Assembly (NCBI GenBank): GCA_013368315.1
Contig: JAACJM010000308.1
Coordinates: forward strand, 20,266 to 84,265
Origin: Tetrapyrgos nigripes
Taxonomy: Eukaryota; Basidiomycota; Agaricomycetes; Agaricales; Campanellaceae
Direction: 5' to 3'
DNA length: 64,000 nucleotides
The notes under the pieces are model-generated. The model was not told where the DNA came from, did not search any database, and saw nothing but the letters and a program-made list of their open reading frames with translations. The position numbers and the translations under genes were made by a program. Positions 1 to 10,639 of this stretch are shown here, piece after piece. Numbering within the stretch: the first letter of the stretch is position 1; the number at the start of each line of letters is the position of its first letter.

Positions 1-524
1 GATTTACTGAACACGCAACAGCAGGATAGCAACCATCAATGAATATATTTGTCTATCCTATCCTACATAATTTTTTTGGCAGGGCGTGCCTTATCCAATA
101 CCTGTTACAGAACAGGCCCTAAAACACATCAGAGCACAGAAAAAGAAATAAACTCGTTGGTCTAAACTCACTGTACCCAAGTCCAGGTTCCATCTGCTTC
201 ATCTGCTTTTGATGCTCCAGCAGTATCAACAAAGGTCTGAACACACCTGTCAAGTCTATAGGGTGTCAACTTAACAATTTACCCCAGGCAAGGATATCTT
301 CTGTTTACAAAGTCAGTTGAAGGAAGAGTCAAAACACGAAGAAGAAAAGAGAGAAAGAGAGAGACAATTGTACATATCAGTATAAGTTTGCTGTCTTTCA
401 ACCTCATTGTCAGTTGTAAAGGAAAATGTGTAAATGTGACAATTTGAAATGGTACGAGAGGACTGCATACCCAACGTGCTGTGGGCCATAGGCATCAGAG
501 TAGGTGTCATCATTTGTATTCCTT
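1..524. other. No recognisable gene
   Basis: I see no convincing exon, RNA gene or repeat boundary here. Short open frames on both strands look random. The dispersed repeat R1 begins directly after this stretch. Confidence 0.5.
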
Positions 525-1360
525 GACATGAATACGGATTCCAAGGGTAGGGAGCATTTTTGAAGGCCTCTGCACACAACTTAGAGACCACATCTCCAAG
601 TTATTGCTAATGTTCTCCTTTTGTCAAATTGCACTTCATGTTTGATTTCTTCACTGTTCATTTCCTACTTGCATTGCAATCGCTATACTTACCCGTTTGA
701 CCTGCTACTTCTACACAGCCTTTTGTACGTTATTATCTATCTCCTGTTTCATTTTTGGCCAAATCGGTTAATATCTGCCTTTGCAATGTTCACTTGATTA
801 GTTATCTCCTTTCATGACTTTACTCCATTCTGCTTTCCCTTTCACATACCTTTTATATCCAAGTGTCCAGACCACATCTGGTGCATTCTCTCCACTTCCT
901 GCGCTTCCTATGATCCAGTCTGCCCTGGTCCAGGCTAGATCTCATCCAGTCATCAGATCTGATAAATCCATCAGCAGAGGCCTGTTGATGGACGAAGTTT
1001 TGATGATCTGATTGCTGCTTGCTTTCTCCCCTCATCTCCTACCTCTTTCCCCACAAGAAAGCAAGTTTGATGAGCACATCTAGTGCACTTTTTGGTGGTT
1101 TAGACTGTTCTAACCACTGCCACTCTAGTCTGCAGCTTCCTTGTAGCTCACTCTGTGTACACTGTAGCTGGTAAGCTTCGCTTCTACAGTCTGTTTAAGC
1201 ATTGCTAACACTCCTAGAGCATATAGATATCAGCCAGACACTTCACTACTCTGTCCTAGTGTGTTTGTGGGTTGGATATCTTGCTCCCAGTGCATTATCA
1301 ATGCAGTTACATCGCTCTACAGCTGTATTAACACTCCCCTTTGGACCTCTCTTGTAGATC
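525..1360 (+). repeat. Dispersed repeat R1, copy 1, left part
   Basis: This AT-rich non-coding repeat starts at GACATGAAT and recurs at 13907-14706 and 18084-19277. Copy 1 lacks about 170 bases that the other two copies have after the 'ttcctactt' segment; the gap ends at a short GCATTGC direct repeat, so it is probably a deletion. The repeat is cut at 1360 by the transposon at 1361-9132 and resumes at 9133-9309. No terminal inverted repeat, target duplication or coding capacity is visible, so its class is unknown. Confidence 0.8.
1355..1360. repeat. 6-bp target site duplication, left (TAGATC)
   Basis: TAGATC here pairs with TAGGTC at 9133-9138 (one mismatch). The R1 copy at 18084-19277 carries the unbroken site: 'cttgTAGATCcagcc' near 19100. 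Confidence 0.85.
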
Positions 1361-1475
1361 TATGGCACACATAGTGTGCAAAAATTATCGACACAACATG
1401 GGTCTGGCTTTTTCTATTTAGACCCTGGCTTTTTGCATTGAGAGACTGGCTTTTTTCGATCTAGACACTGACTAA
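1361..1475. repeat. Left TIR with repeated CTGGCTTTTT motifs
   Basis: The terminal ~110 bases match the reverse complement of 9010-9132 with a few substitutions and small gaps. Shared blocks include GGCACRCATAGTGTGCAAAA and TTTTTCTATTTAGACCCTGG. The subterminal part holds the motif TGGCTTTTT three times, at roughly 23-28 base spacing, as expected for transposase-binding repeats. Confidence 0.85.
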
Positions 1476-2005
1476 ATCTAAAGTAATCTAATTGTGTATC
1501 TCTGGCTATTCATAATATAGTGGCTTTTACCTTAGAGTTGACCGTTCCTCAAGCAGATTATGTAATCAGGTCATGCACAGCTTGTTCCTTGACCACCATC
1601 AACACACCACTCAGCACGCATTTTCATGCACAATTCTTCTTCTCTTATGCATTCTTTCACCGTGAAATAACCCAATTTCCCGGTATCAGACTCAAGTCTA
1701 AAGTCAAATGTGACCAGAATACACATGGTGAGCATTGTTTCATAGTATCTGAGTGAGAATCTTATCGCATTTTTTTCGCATTACATTATTATTGGCATAG
1801 GTGAACTCGTCTTCCACCGGGATTGTTGTGCACTATCTACAGGTAATAGGCAGACAGTATCGTTCCACCAGCCTCCTCTGGACAACAGAGACTTTGTCCC
1901 TTTGTCTGTTTTGCTTCATGCACACGCTGTAATCCTGCCGAAGTCACTGGTGATTCAGTCCTTGCTTCAGAAAGTGCATCAATTAAGGCTGTAAGTCTAA
2001 TCCCA

Positions 2006-3811
2006 ATGATTCTATTCAGCTCTATTCTTGAAATTCACACTTTAACGTCTCAGGGATATGTATCTGGGGGTCTTCATCACATTCATAGACCAGATATGAT
2101 GAATAAACTGTGTATCACCAGTGAACTACACTGTGCTCTACGGGGAAAGGAACTTGTTATTGGAATACACGAGGTGAGATCTACTTCTCTTAGTATCCAT
2201 AGGTATACTCACTTATCCTACTGCCACAGTACATTATTCGAATCTGTTTTGGAACTGAGGCTCATACATTTTGGGTTCCGGCTCTCTTCTGAAGCTTCTC
2301 TGAGGTGAGAAGGGAAAGGCCTTCCAGGTTCCAGCCGACCTCATTGATGGGCCACCCCACACCTCACCTCTTCTTCTTTTCATCCAGCTCACATTCGTTC
2401 GATCAGACTGGACCCTTCTATTTGTCGACCACCAAGTCTTCATCACTACTCATGTCATGAGGCTCCAATGCCCATGTAGAGCAGAAGATTTTCTGCCTGG
2501 CTCTCCAGTGAGTCTGCTTTTTTGTTCTCCTTTCAGCAAGCATCTATGCTGAAAGGTGTTTTTGCCCAGCTCTGGTCTCGATTCTGGAGTTGTAACCATG
2601 GCCCAGTCCATTCTTTGGAGCCTGAGCTTACTGTAGCCAGGAGATCAGCAACAAAGCTTTCAATTCTACTCCAGTCTGGCAGGTGATGAAGGCTTGCCAG
2701 GATGTCTTCAATGGTTTCAGTGCACAGGAGTCATGCATATCCATCCTCTCATGCCAATTTCATTCATATGCCAGAACACTGACCTATGGGTTCAGTTCCA
2801 GGCTACACTTATACAGCCCGTGTCCATGTCCAGTACCAATGCCTTCCGCTTTAACGTTGATGGGCATTGGCGTTACTCCTCGTCAATTTTATGTTACCGG
2901 TGAGTGAAGGTGAAGGTCTCTGCATCCTGGCTTGCTACAGCATGGGAAAAGGGACTTTTTGATCCTCGTGCTATTCTTTGTAGTGATGGACTTGCTCAAG
3001 GTAAGTAAGCTTCTCTACATGACCATATAGGCCAGACTCACTCAATTTTGGCTTGCTCTAGTGCCCAGTGAGGCCAACTCAGACCAGGATCACTCTCTCC
3101 TCACTCCTCCTCAGGAGGTAGCCCGCTACAAGAACGCAGAAATCAAGAACTACGTCCACAAGAGCATGGTTCATTCTTACAGGCCTACTCTCCTTTCATT
3201 TGCCAGCTCCCTCTGTGAGTAAATCCATCTGACTCTCAGACTGAGACTAAATGAATTGGTTTGGCATATGAGCAGGGATCGCAGATTATTTGCTTTGTCT
3301 TGCAGAAACAACTCTCAGACCTTATAGTTTCCAAGTCTTTGCAGACTGCTCTTATATCCAGTCCAGACTCACAACAATGAAGATGACGAGCCTGGAAAAG
3401 AAGATGAGGAAGTGAGGGAGAGGTGAGGAAGATCTGCACACACAGAATAGCACATTTGCAGACAGCTCCATTGACGATTTCAATTTCTCGCTGACTCTCT
3501 ATATTTCTGCTTCTCCTGTCAAGGCATCCAATTCACTGGGCTCAGTAAAAAGCAGCAAAAAAGCTAGGGAATCTACGGAGGGATTCACAGGCCGTCGGAA
3601 GACAATGAAGGTTGGTGGAGCAAGGAGAAAGAGGCCAATGAAGAAGAAAGTTCCCTTTGGCCTTTCTAGTCGATCAAATACTTTGACAAGATTGGACTCC
3701 AATTCTTGCCCAAGCTCTGATGGTGTAGTTGGCGAAGAAGAGGTGATAATCCCTTCTATGGAGAGTGAGGATGGAGGGAAAGTGCAGACTCAACGTGTTT
3801 CCCCATATTAG
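2006..3811 (+). pseudogene. Multi-exon hypothetical gene in the transposon
   Basis: Several + strand exon-like stretches are separated by short introns. Examples are an exon around 2695-2900 ending 'CYR' before a GTGAGTG donor, a short exon at about 2940-3000 before GTAAGTAA, and an exon at 3061-3213 (beginning VPSEANSDQD) before GTGAGTAAA. The last exon covers roughly 3440-3811 and ends in a basic, Ser-rich tail (…RRKRPMKKK…QTQRVSPY) with a TAG stop. I do not recognise the family. The start is not resolved, and some exons (2430-2680) hit stops unless boundaries are unusual, so it may be partly decayed. It points towards the minus-strand integrase gene, with the tandem array between their 3' ends. 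Confidence 0.5.
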
Positions 3812-3904
3812 AAACACTAGGGAGTATTCTGTAGATTTAAAACACTTGAGATTTTTGCATTGTTGAAGATTTAGGTGATAGCTTCCTCTCAAATCAATAC
3901 CCTG

Positions 3905-5770
3905 ACTTTTAGGTAGCCAAGCCCCATCATCAGCTGCAGTGGTCCTGGGGCCTCAGGATTTGACATGTAGATTGACATAAAGATTATTTTGAAGGAATAA
4001 TGATTGTTTCAGTAATAGTCCATCATGACTCAAAATTTTCCCCCAGCATCAACCCATAATCTGGTATATGTGTAGGTATAAGGGTTATTTTGAAGGAATA
4101 ATGATTATCTGGTGAATATTATTCCAAGTGATAATGTACTGCTCACTTCGCACAAAAATCCCCTCCCTCCAGATACCCATGCCCCAGCATCAACTACAGT
4201 GGTCCTGGGGCCCCAAGATTTGATACATGTGTTGATATAAGGGTTCTTTTGAAGGAATAATGGTTATTTGGGTAATAGTCTATCATGATAATGTGGTGCT
4301 CACTTCGCACAAAAATTCCTCCCTTCCAGATATCCAGTGGTCCTGGGGCCCCAAGATTTGATACATGTGTTGATACAAAGGCTCATTAGAAGGAATAGTG
4401 GTTATTTGGGTGATAGTCTCACTTTGCATAAAAATCTCCTCGATACATGTGTTAATACAAAGGCTCATTTGAAGGAATAGTGGTTATTTGGGTAATAATC
4501 TATCATGATAATGTGGTGCTCACTTCGCATAAAAATCCCCTCCTTCCAGGTATCCATGCCCCAGCATCAACTACAGTGGTCCTGGGGCCCCAAGATTTGA
4601 TACATGTGTTGATACAAAGGTTCATTTATAATGTGGTGCTCACTTCGCATAAAAATTCCCCCACTTCCAGGTATCCATGCCCCAGCATTGACTACAGTGA
4701 TGCTGTGGCCTCAGGATTTGGGGTATGAGTTTATATAAAGGTTAGTTTAAAGGAATAATGGTTATGATAATGTGGTGCTCACTTCGTACTAAAATCCCCC
4801 CCTTCCAGGTATCCATGCCCCAGCATCAGCTACAGTGGTCCTGGGGCCTCAGAGCTTGGCTTAGTCTGAAGGAACAATGATTATTTGGGTCATAGTATAT
4901 CATAATAATGTGGTGCTCACTTTGCCCAAAAATCCCCCCCTTCCAGGTGTCCATGCCCCAGCATCAGCTACAGTGGTCCTGGGGCCTCAGAGCTTGGCTT
5001 AGTCTGAAGGAACAATGATTATTTGGGTCATAGTATATCATAATAATGTGGTGCTCACTTTGCCCAAAAATCCCCCCCTTCCAGGTGTCCATGCCCCAGC
5101 ATCAGCTACAGTGGTCCTGGGGCCTCAGAGCTTGGCTTAGTCTGAAGGAACAATGATTATTTGGGTCATAGTATATCATAATAATGTGGTGCTCACTTTG
5201 CCCAAAAATCCCCCCCTTCCAGGTGTCCATGCCCCAGCATCAGCTACAGTGGTCCTGGGCCTCAGAACTTGTTATATGTGTTGATATAAGGCTTAGTCTG
5301 AAGAAACAATGATTATTTGGTCAATAATATACCATGATAATGTACTGCTCACTTCACACAAAAATCCTCCCCCTCCAGGTATCCATGCCCCAGCTTCAAC
5401 TACAGTGGTCCTGGGTCCCCAAAATCTGGTATATGTGTTGGCATAAGGGTTAATTTGAAGGAATAATGAATATCTGGTGAATAGTATACCATAATAATGT
5501 GGTGCTCACTTCACATAAACTTCCCTCCTTCCAGGTATCCATGTCCCAGTATTATGAGGGTCTATCTGAAGGAAGAAAACACATTTTAATTATAGCTTAA
5601 CATGCAAGACAGGTACCCACCTTGGTCAAATTTCCTCTACTTCCAGGTATCCATGCCCTGGGTATTTACTACAGCAGTATCTGAGCCTCAAAATTTGTTA
5701 GATTCAGGTGCCTAAAAGTCCTTCAAAATGAATAAGAAACATTTTGGTAATAACTTGACACTTAAGACCA
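3905..5770. repeat. Tandem array, ~120-150-bp units, about 13 copies
   Basis: Each unit contains 'ccttccaggtatccatgcc', 'ctacagtggtcctggggcc', 'gaaggaataatg' and 'aatgtggtgctcactt'. Outer units are diverged, while three central units starting at 4943, 5081 and 5219 are virtually identical with an exact 138-base period, so expansion there is recent. No reading frame runs through the units. The array sits between the converging 3' ends of two transposon genes. Confidence 0.9.
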
Positions 5771-5854
5771 GTGAGACTACGTGAAGTTCTCCATTAACAT
5801 AACAGCCTTGAAGAAAATATCAATTCCCCAATTATTGTCATCCTCTTTCCAGTC

Positions 5855-6700
5855 AAACCCCCTGCTCCCTGAAAAATTCATGGCCCTCCTTCACCTCCTC
5901 ATCATCATTTACTAACAGCCCTGCCTCCCTTTCCTCCTCTGCTGTAAATGTCTGATAGTCTGGCCCCTCTGGATCCAGAGCCAACTCGTCAAGTGGTGGG
6001 AGCTGCCCATCTTCAGAGCAGTGTTAATGTCATCTCCAGGATCATGCCAATATCTCTGAGCAATGGCCTTCTCCTTGCTTAATTCGTAAATCGATATTGG
6101 CGACTTGTTGTGTTCAGTGCGCATGCGATGCCAGTTCCAAGAAGACATTGTCCTGTCTAGTGCTATTCATGTCCAGGAGGCTGATTTCCTCCAGATAAAA
6201 AAAGACCTTGTGAAACATCTCAAGGGTATCTTTCCAAACATCTCGCCACATTCGCTCTATACGAACGTTATGTGTTAATCTACAACACATTGAGCATTCT
6301 CTACATGATCTGGAGTGCTGGATAACTCACCTCCCCCAGAGATATGCATTGTGCCTTTCACCCCAGTGCGCTATCATCAGCCTTTCCACTTCATTATTCT
6401 CAGTACCCCAATCACCCCTCATACGACTAGGCCAGCTGTAGCATTCTACGGCATCGAGAAATGCAGCTGCAACTGTTTTGGCCCTCTTGTTGTTGGTGCA
6501 GTAGAGATAAAGAATGACTCTTGAATAACCATCGACACATCTATAGACATAGAAACCCCACAGACGCAACTTCTCATTTCCATCCATATGCCATAGAGAG
6601 TAGATACGCTGTTTTGTGCAGCCAGTCCATCTATCATAAATGTGTCAAAGCTATCACTGATGGTTGTACTTATCAACAAATTACACACAATAGGTCAGTG
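5855..6700 (-). pseudogene. Integrase-core (DDE) protein, frameshifted
   Basis: Reading the minus strand from about 6633, the frame gives 'LWHMDGNEKLRLWG', 'VDGYSRVILYL', 'PSRMRGDWGTEN' and, after a 51-nt intron (6280-6330, GTGAGT…TGTAG), 'THNVRIERMWRDVWKD'. These match the retroviral-type integrase core widespread in basidiomycete genomes. The three expected acidic residues are visible: D in HMDG, D in RGDWGTEN and E in RIERMW. Downstream, 'WNWHRMRTEHNKSPISIY' and the acidic C-terminal tail (DEEVKEGHEFFRE) lie in other frames, so at least two frameshifts are present near 6120 and 6000, and some residues between 'RQDNVF' and 'WNWH' appear lost. The protein would cut and join DNA ends; here it is inactive. 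It is the best transposase candidate for the surrounding element. Confidence 0.8.
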
Positions 6701-6823
6701 AACAGTAATAAAAACACACATGAAAAATACACACTGGCAGGATGTCAAATAGGCACACAATAGGTCAGTGAACAGTAATAAAAACACACATGAAAAATAC
6801 ACACTGGCAGGATGTCAAATAGG
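6684..6823. repeat. Perfect 70-bp tandem duplication
   Basis: A 70-base segment containing 'taggtcagtgaacagtaata' occurs twice head to tail with no visible difference. It lies between the 3' end of the minus-strand gene at 6828-8778 and the 5' part of the integrase gene, so it may have disturbed the promoter or first exon of the latter. Confidence 0.9.
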
Positions 6824-6827
6824 GGTG

Positions 6828-8778
6828 TCGAAGTCCAGTCCTCAGCTAGGACAAAGTAATCACAGAAGCCCTCAGGAGCAAACCTGGAGGGATTCACTAG
6901 GGCATGGAAGTGATTGAAGCTGTTGTACATTGAGGTGCCAATCTGAGAAAGCCACTCGAATGTCTTGGAGAATGACTCCTGGGTGATATGAGCCCTGAGA
7001 AGTTCAAAGCAGATATCAACCACAGGATTGATATCATGAGGGCCAAGGCGAAAGTGGTCAAGAAAGTCGTCGCTACTCAGGGGCTAGAATCTGTCCCCAA
7101 GGCCAGCAAGGAAACTGAGACTCTCAAACACGTGGCCAGGCTGCAGGCATGCCTGTAGAAGGCCCTCTAGTCTGTCTGCAAGCGGTGCAGTGTGAGTGAG
7201 CTCAAAGCGGAGCCAGCTAACACTAGACTGAGCAGCAGCATAGTTGCCAGTAGGAGTGGCTGGCCACTGTGTCACAACCTGGAATGAGGGCTGTAAAGAT
7301 GTATACATACCCATGAACACTTTTGAGTTGGTGCAGTGACATTGATAAGGTTCTGTCGGAGTACTAACAAGAAGGTTGATTTGCGCTGTGGCCCCTGGTT
7401 ATCTATAGCATCATGAGAATGTATTCCTGACATATAATACAGCGAGCATACCTGTTTTCGCTGATGACAAGGGGTCTGCAGAAAAAGATGTATCCTCGTC
7501 GCCCAAGCTAACCCCTGACTCAGGTGTTGTTGCTTTCTGCCTGCCCTTCATATCAACAGCCTCCCTTTTAGCCTTGATTGATGATCATGTTGTTCAGGTC
7601 ATGTTGTCGTCGGTAGAGTCCTGCGCTGTGAGTTATTACAACTGAGGGATGGTGAACCTTCAGAAAGTGCAAGATAGAGGCGGAACTGATATTTCTGGTC
7701 CTGTTGGTTTGTGTTGACATTTTGGAGTAGACTATAAATGTCAGAGGCAAAAAGACATCAGTATAAGACTTGGTGAGACTCAAATAAAGACAAAACATAC
7801 CCTTCTAGAACATTGAAGTCAATGTCTGTTCGTTTAGCTACCATCAACCTGTTGCCTTTGCCAGAGCCACTGGTATTCTTGTAAAGAACACGATACGACT
7901 TGAAAGTATCTGGCTGACCATGTAGGAGGGCACCCTCTTGAGTAAAACCAGTGGTGATGATATCGTTGACTTCGGCCTTGTCACCTCCACAACGGAAGAA
8001 CAGATAGGTAGCAATGTTCTCTGCAAAGGCAGCTTGCACCCTACAATAACAGAATTGTCAGGGACATAGCTAGGAGATGAAAAGAACGAAGAACAATCCA
8101 CTCACTCAGCAGTAGAGGGTGCTTGAGCCTTACCACTATCGACAGATGGGGTATCTGGAATAAGGATAGCAGTAACCTTCAAAGGTTTCTCAGCCACATC
8201 AGACTTCCGAGACTTCTTCCCTGGCTTGGACGTCTCTGCCCCTTCTCCATCAGAATCCAGTCCAAGCTTCGCAGTTGTGCGAGTTCTCTTGCAACTGTTT
8301 TGCGAGTTCTTAGTGGTTTTACGAGATTGAGGGCGAGTACTGCTGGAGCTATTCAATGATTCGGCATGGGCCTGGAACATATACGTTGATGAGAGCTCTG
8401 AGACATGTTTCAGCCAATCGAAGACTTACCTGAGCTCCTGTGTCAAATTTTCCTCTGACACCAAGGCCTCCACTGGTTCCAATGGTACTTTCAGCTTTGC
8501 GGCGAGCTCTCTCCTGTGAGGTCTTTAAAAATGAAGTGAACTAAGTGTAACTGTTAAAAAGGTTAGACATACAGAGGTTGAGCTTGGTACAGAACTTGCA
8601 TCAGCCGAGCCAGAAGCAGCAGCTGCATATGACTAAAAAGGGAATATAATTGATGAAAACTATCAAGGAATTAGAATGAGATACCCGCTTGTTTGAGCAC
8701 AGGCATCACAGTGGTGTCTTGAGAGTCAAAGGCATCACAGGGGCAGTCAGGAGTTTTGCAGGAAGAGAAATCAACCAT
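6828..8778 (-). CDS. Multi-exon hypothetical protein with Cys-rich N terminus
   Basis: The first five exons can be placed by eye and keep frame: 8778-8685 (ATG), 8622-8573, 8522-8430, 8371-8106 and 8040-7801, separated by introns of about 50-65 nt with GTATGT, GTAAGT or GTGAGT donors. The protein begins MVDFSSCKTPDCPCDAF, a compact Cys cluster, followed by a Ser/Lys-rich linker and a folded-looking segment (FAENIATYLFFRCGGDKAEV). Later exons are less certain; one covers about 7280-7086 (QVVTQWPATPTG…) and one about 7050-6830 (DINPVVDICFELLRAHITQE…LAEDW). A TAG separates the last two in one frame, so an intron or a stop lies there. I do not recognise the family. It is a passenger or accessory gene of the transposon, transcribed in the same direction as the integrase-core gene. 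Confidence 0.65.
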
Positions 8779-9009
8779 TGTATAAGGACTGAATGAATTG
8801 AGTAAGGACTGAATTGAGGTGAGCACCAGACAGTGTCAAAGACTGGATTTTAATAGAAGTCGTCGATGGAGAAGTGTGGAGCTTATGGCTTGCGGAGTTT
8901 TAAAATTGGATCGGTGCTAGATGCCTGCTTATGGCCTGGGTCTAAAGGGAACGAATGGCCAGTGACTGGCTTTTTCCAAAAGCGAAGGGATTTATGAAAA
9001 AGCCATTGT

Positions 9010-9132
9010 ATTAAGTAAAAAGCCAGTGTCTACATCAAAAAAGCCAGTGTGTAGTTCTAAAAAGCCAGGGTCTAAATAGAAAAAGCCACATCATGTTGTG
9101 GTCGATAATTTTTGCACACTATGCGTGCCATA
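9010..9132. repeat. Right TIR of the 7.8-kb transposon
   Basis: This is the inverted counterpart of 1361-1475. It carries AAAAAGCCA about four times, plus weaker copies from 8960, and ends GTGCCATA. Confidence 0.85.
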
Positions 9133-9309
9133 TAGGTCCAGCCAGTAGGACGCATTTTTTGGCACCCACCCTCCTCTCCCACTGTTCTTATGTACTTAAG
9201 TTAAACGCATAGCCAGTACATCTGTATTTAGCGCTACTCAATCTGCAGAATGTTTTTGGGCTTCGGCCCGTGTTGTGGCTAATCCTCCTTGAGTGATGAG
9301 CAGCAGAGG
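9133..9309 (+). repeat. R1 copy 1, right part
   Basis: The repeat resumes with TAGGTCCAGCCAGTAGG and runs to 'gatgagcagcagagg', the same end as in the copies at 12592-12735 and 18084-19277. Its start is the right half of the transposon's target duplication. Confidence 0.8.
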
Positions 9310-10250
9310 CCCAGGAAGACAAGAAAAACAGAGTGTAAAGCACACTGAAATTGTAAATGTTTACATTTCTTACTTTCAGAAACCTTTCCCACACTTTCCC
9401 ATATTGTCAGTCATTGTCCACCATTGTTGTGTTATAGGCTAGGTTGAAAGAGCAATGAGGTATGGCCCTAATGAGTGTTGTTCCGATTTCTAGGAATGAA
9501 ATAGTAGATATCTGCACCCCATACAGACTAAGCACTTGTCGCCTTGGTATATATATTTAGTGATACTTTTTTATCTACAAAAATCACCAACTGGTCAAGT
9601 GTATTATTCAAGGTGTCAATGAGCTACAGCCCTATGGACTTATGATTCTGTTACTAGGGGTCATAAGCAACATTTTGACACTCTACATAAGGTGGGTGCT
9701 TGTCACTTTGATATCTAGCAAAAAAAAACAGTAGTTGGGTTAAGATTGGGGACTTATACTTATTAGATGATAGACTGTGCTACATAGCTTGTGAACTGTA
9801 GCCTGCAATTGTAGCCTTATACATCCTACTGTGTCCAACTACTTCAGTGTCACACCCTGTACTATCCATCCACCTCCAAATTCTCTCTTACAGTCTATCA
9901 TCCATCAATACATGTACCCATGCCACCAATGTCCATACCCATTGGAATCCAAACCTCCAATCTCACATCTGGCCTCCAGCATCTGCCCTCTAGGTATCCC
10001 CACCATCTTTCTGTCTCCTGTCTTCAACTCCTATTCCTGAGTTGTTCCCAATGCTACGCCAACTGTGGCAACCAATTCCAACACCTCACTAGCACTTACT
10101 CACAACACCCACTATCATCACTGTTGTTTTGAGCCCTATAGCAGGTAAGATATTGTAGGACTCAAGAACAAGAACTGTATTGGTGTTGGAGAGGGTGGTG
10201 AATGAGGAATGGTGGTGGCAGGTTTATGAAAGGTGAAAGAAGAATTAGCA
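9310..10250. other. No recognisable gene
   Basis: AT-rich sequence with scattered short open frames and no consistent exon structure. I see no repeat boundary. Confidence 0.4.
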
Positions 10251-10259
10251 CTACAGAAA

Positions 10260-10620
10260 TGAAAAACATACCCAAATGCCTGCCAAAATCCCCCAATGGA
10301 TCTCTCTCACCTTCACAGCTTGGTTTGCACTCTTCAGAAATGGAATGTTAGGCAGTAACCAGTAGAGAATGGAGTAGATACATAACTCATTAAGGAATGA
10401 AAGTAAAAAAATAAATGTGGAAAGATGAAGAAAGCGTCAGAAGCAACAAAACTAAGAAAAACAACAAAACACATACCCAATCAACTCCCAAAGCTCCCAA
10501 TGAATCTCTCTCACATGCTCCACAGTTTGAATTTGCATTATCTGAGCATGGAAAGGCAAGTAGTAATGAGTAGAGGTATATAACAATGGGGAGAAATACA
10601 AAAGAACAAAAGAAACACTC
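10260..10620 (-). repeat. Duplicated exon-like segment
   Basis: Two related segments about 210-240 bases apart contain 'aatggatctctctcac' and 'aatgaatctctctcac', each next to an ACATACC that reads as a GTATGT donor on the minus strand. The corresponding peptides (ERDPLGDF and ERDSLGAL) are similar, suggesting a tandemly duplicated exon-intron unit of an unknown minus-strand gene. Confidence 0.4.
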
Positions 10621-10639
10621 ATCCAGCCCTTGTCTAAAC

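Larger units (their letters stand above)
1361..9132. mobile_element. 7.8-kb DNA transposon with ~110-bp TIRs, 6-bp TSD and cargo genes
   Basis: The element is bounded by inverted repeats beginning TATGGCAC and ending GTGCCATA, flanked by TAGATC/TAGGTC. The ends are confirmed by the unoccupied R1 copy near 19100. Inside, left to right, are a + strand multi-exon gene (about 2006-3811), a tandem array (3905-5770), a minus-strand integrase-core gene (about 5855-6700) and a minus-strand hypothetical gene (about 6828-8778). Retroviral-type DDE integrases in DNA transposons are known from Ginger elements and Polintons; a 6-bp TSD is also Polinton-like. I find no polymerase B or capsid gene, however, and the termini do not look like either group. 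That the integrase-core protein moved this element is inference. It is now dead, because that gene has frameshifts. Confidence 0.85.

Noticed and set aside
1361..9132. Polinton/Maverick, suggested by integrase plus 6-bp target duplication
   Set aside because: No DNA polymerase B, ATPase, protease or capsid genes, the size is too small, and the ends do not look like Polinton ends.
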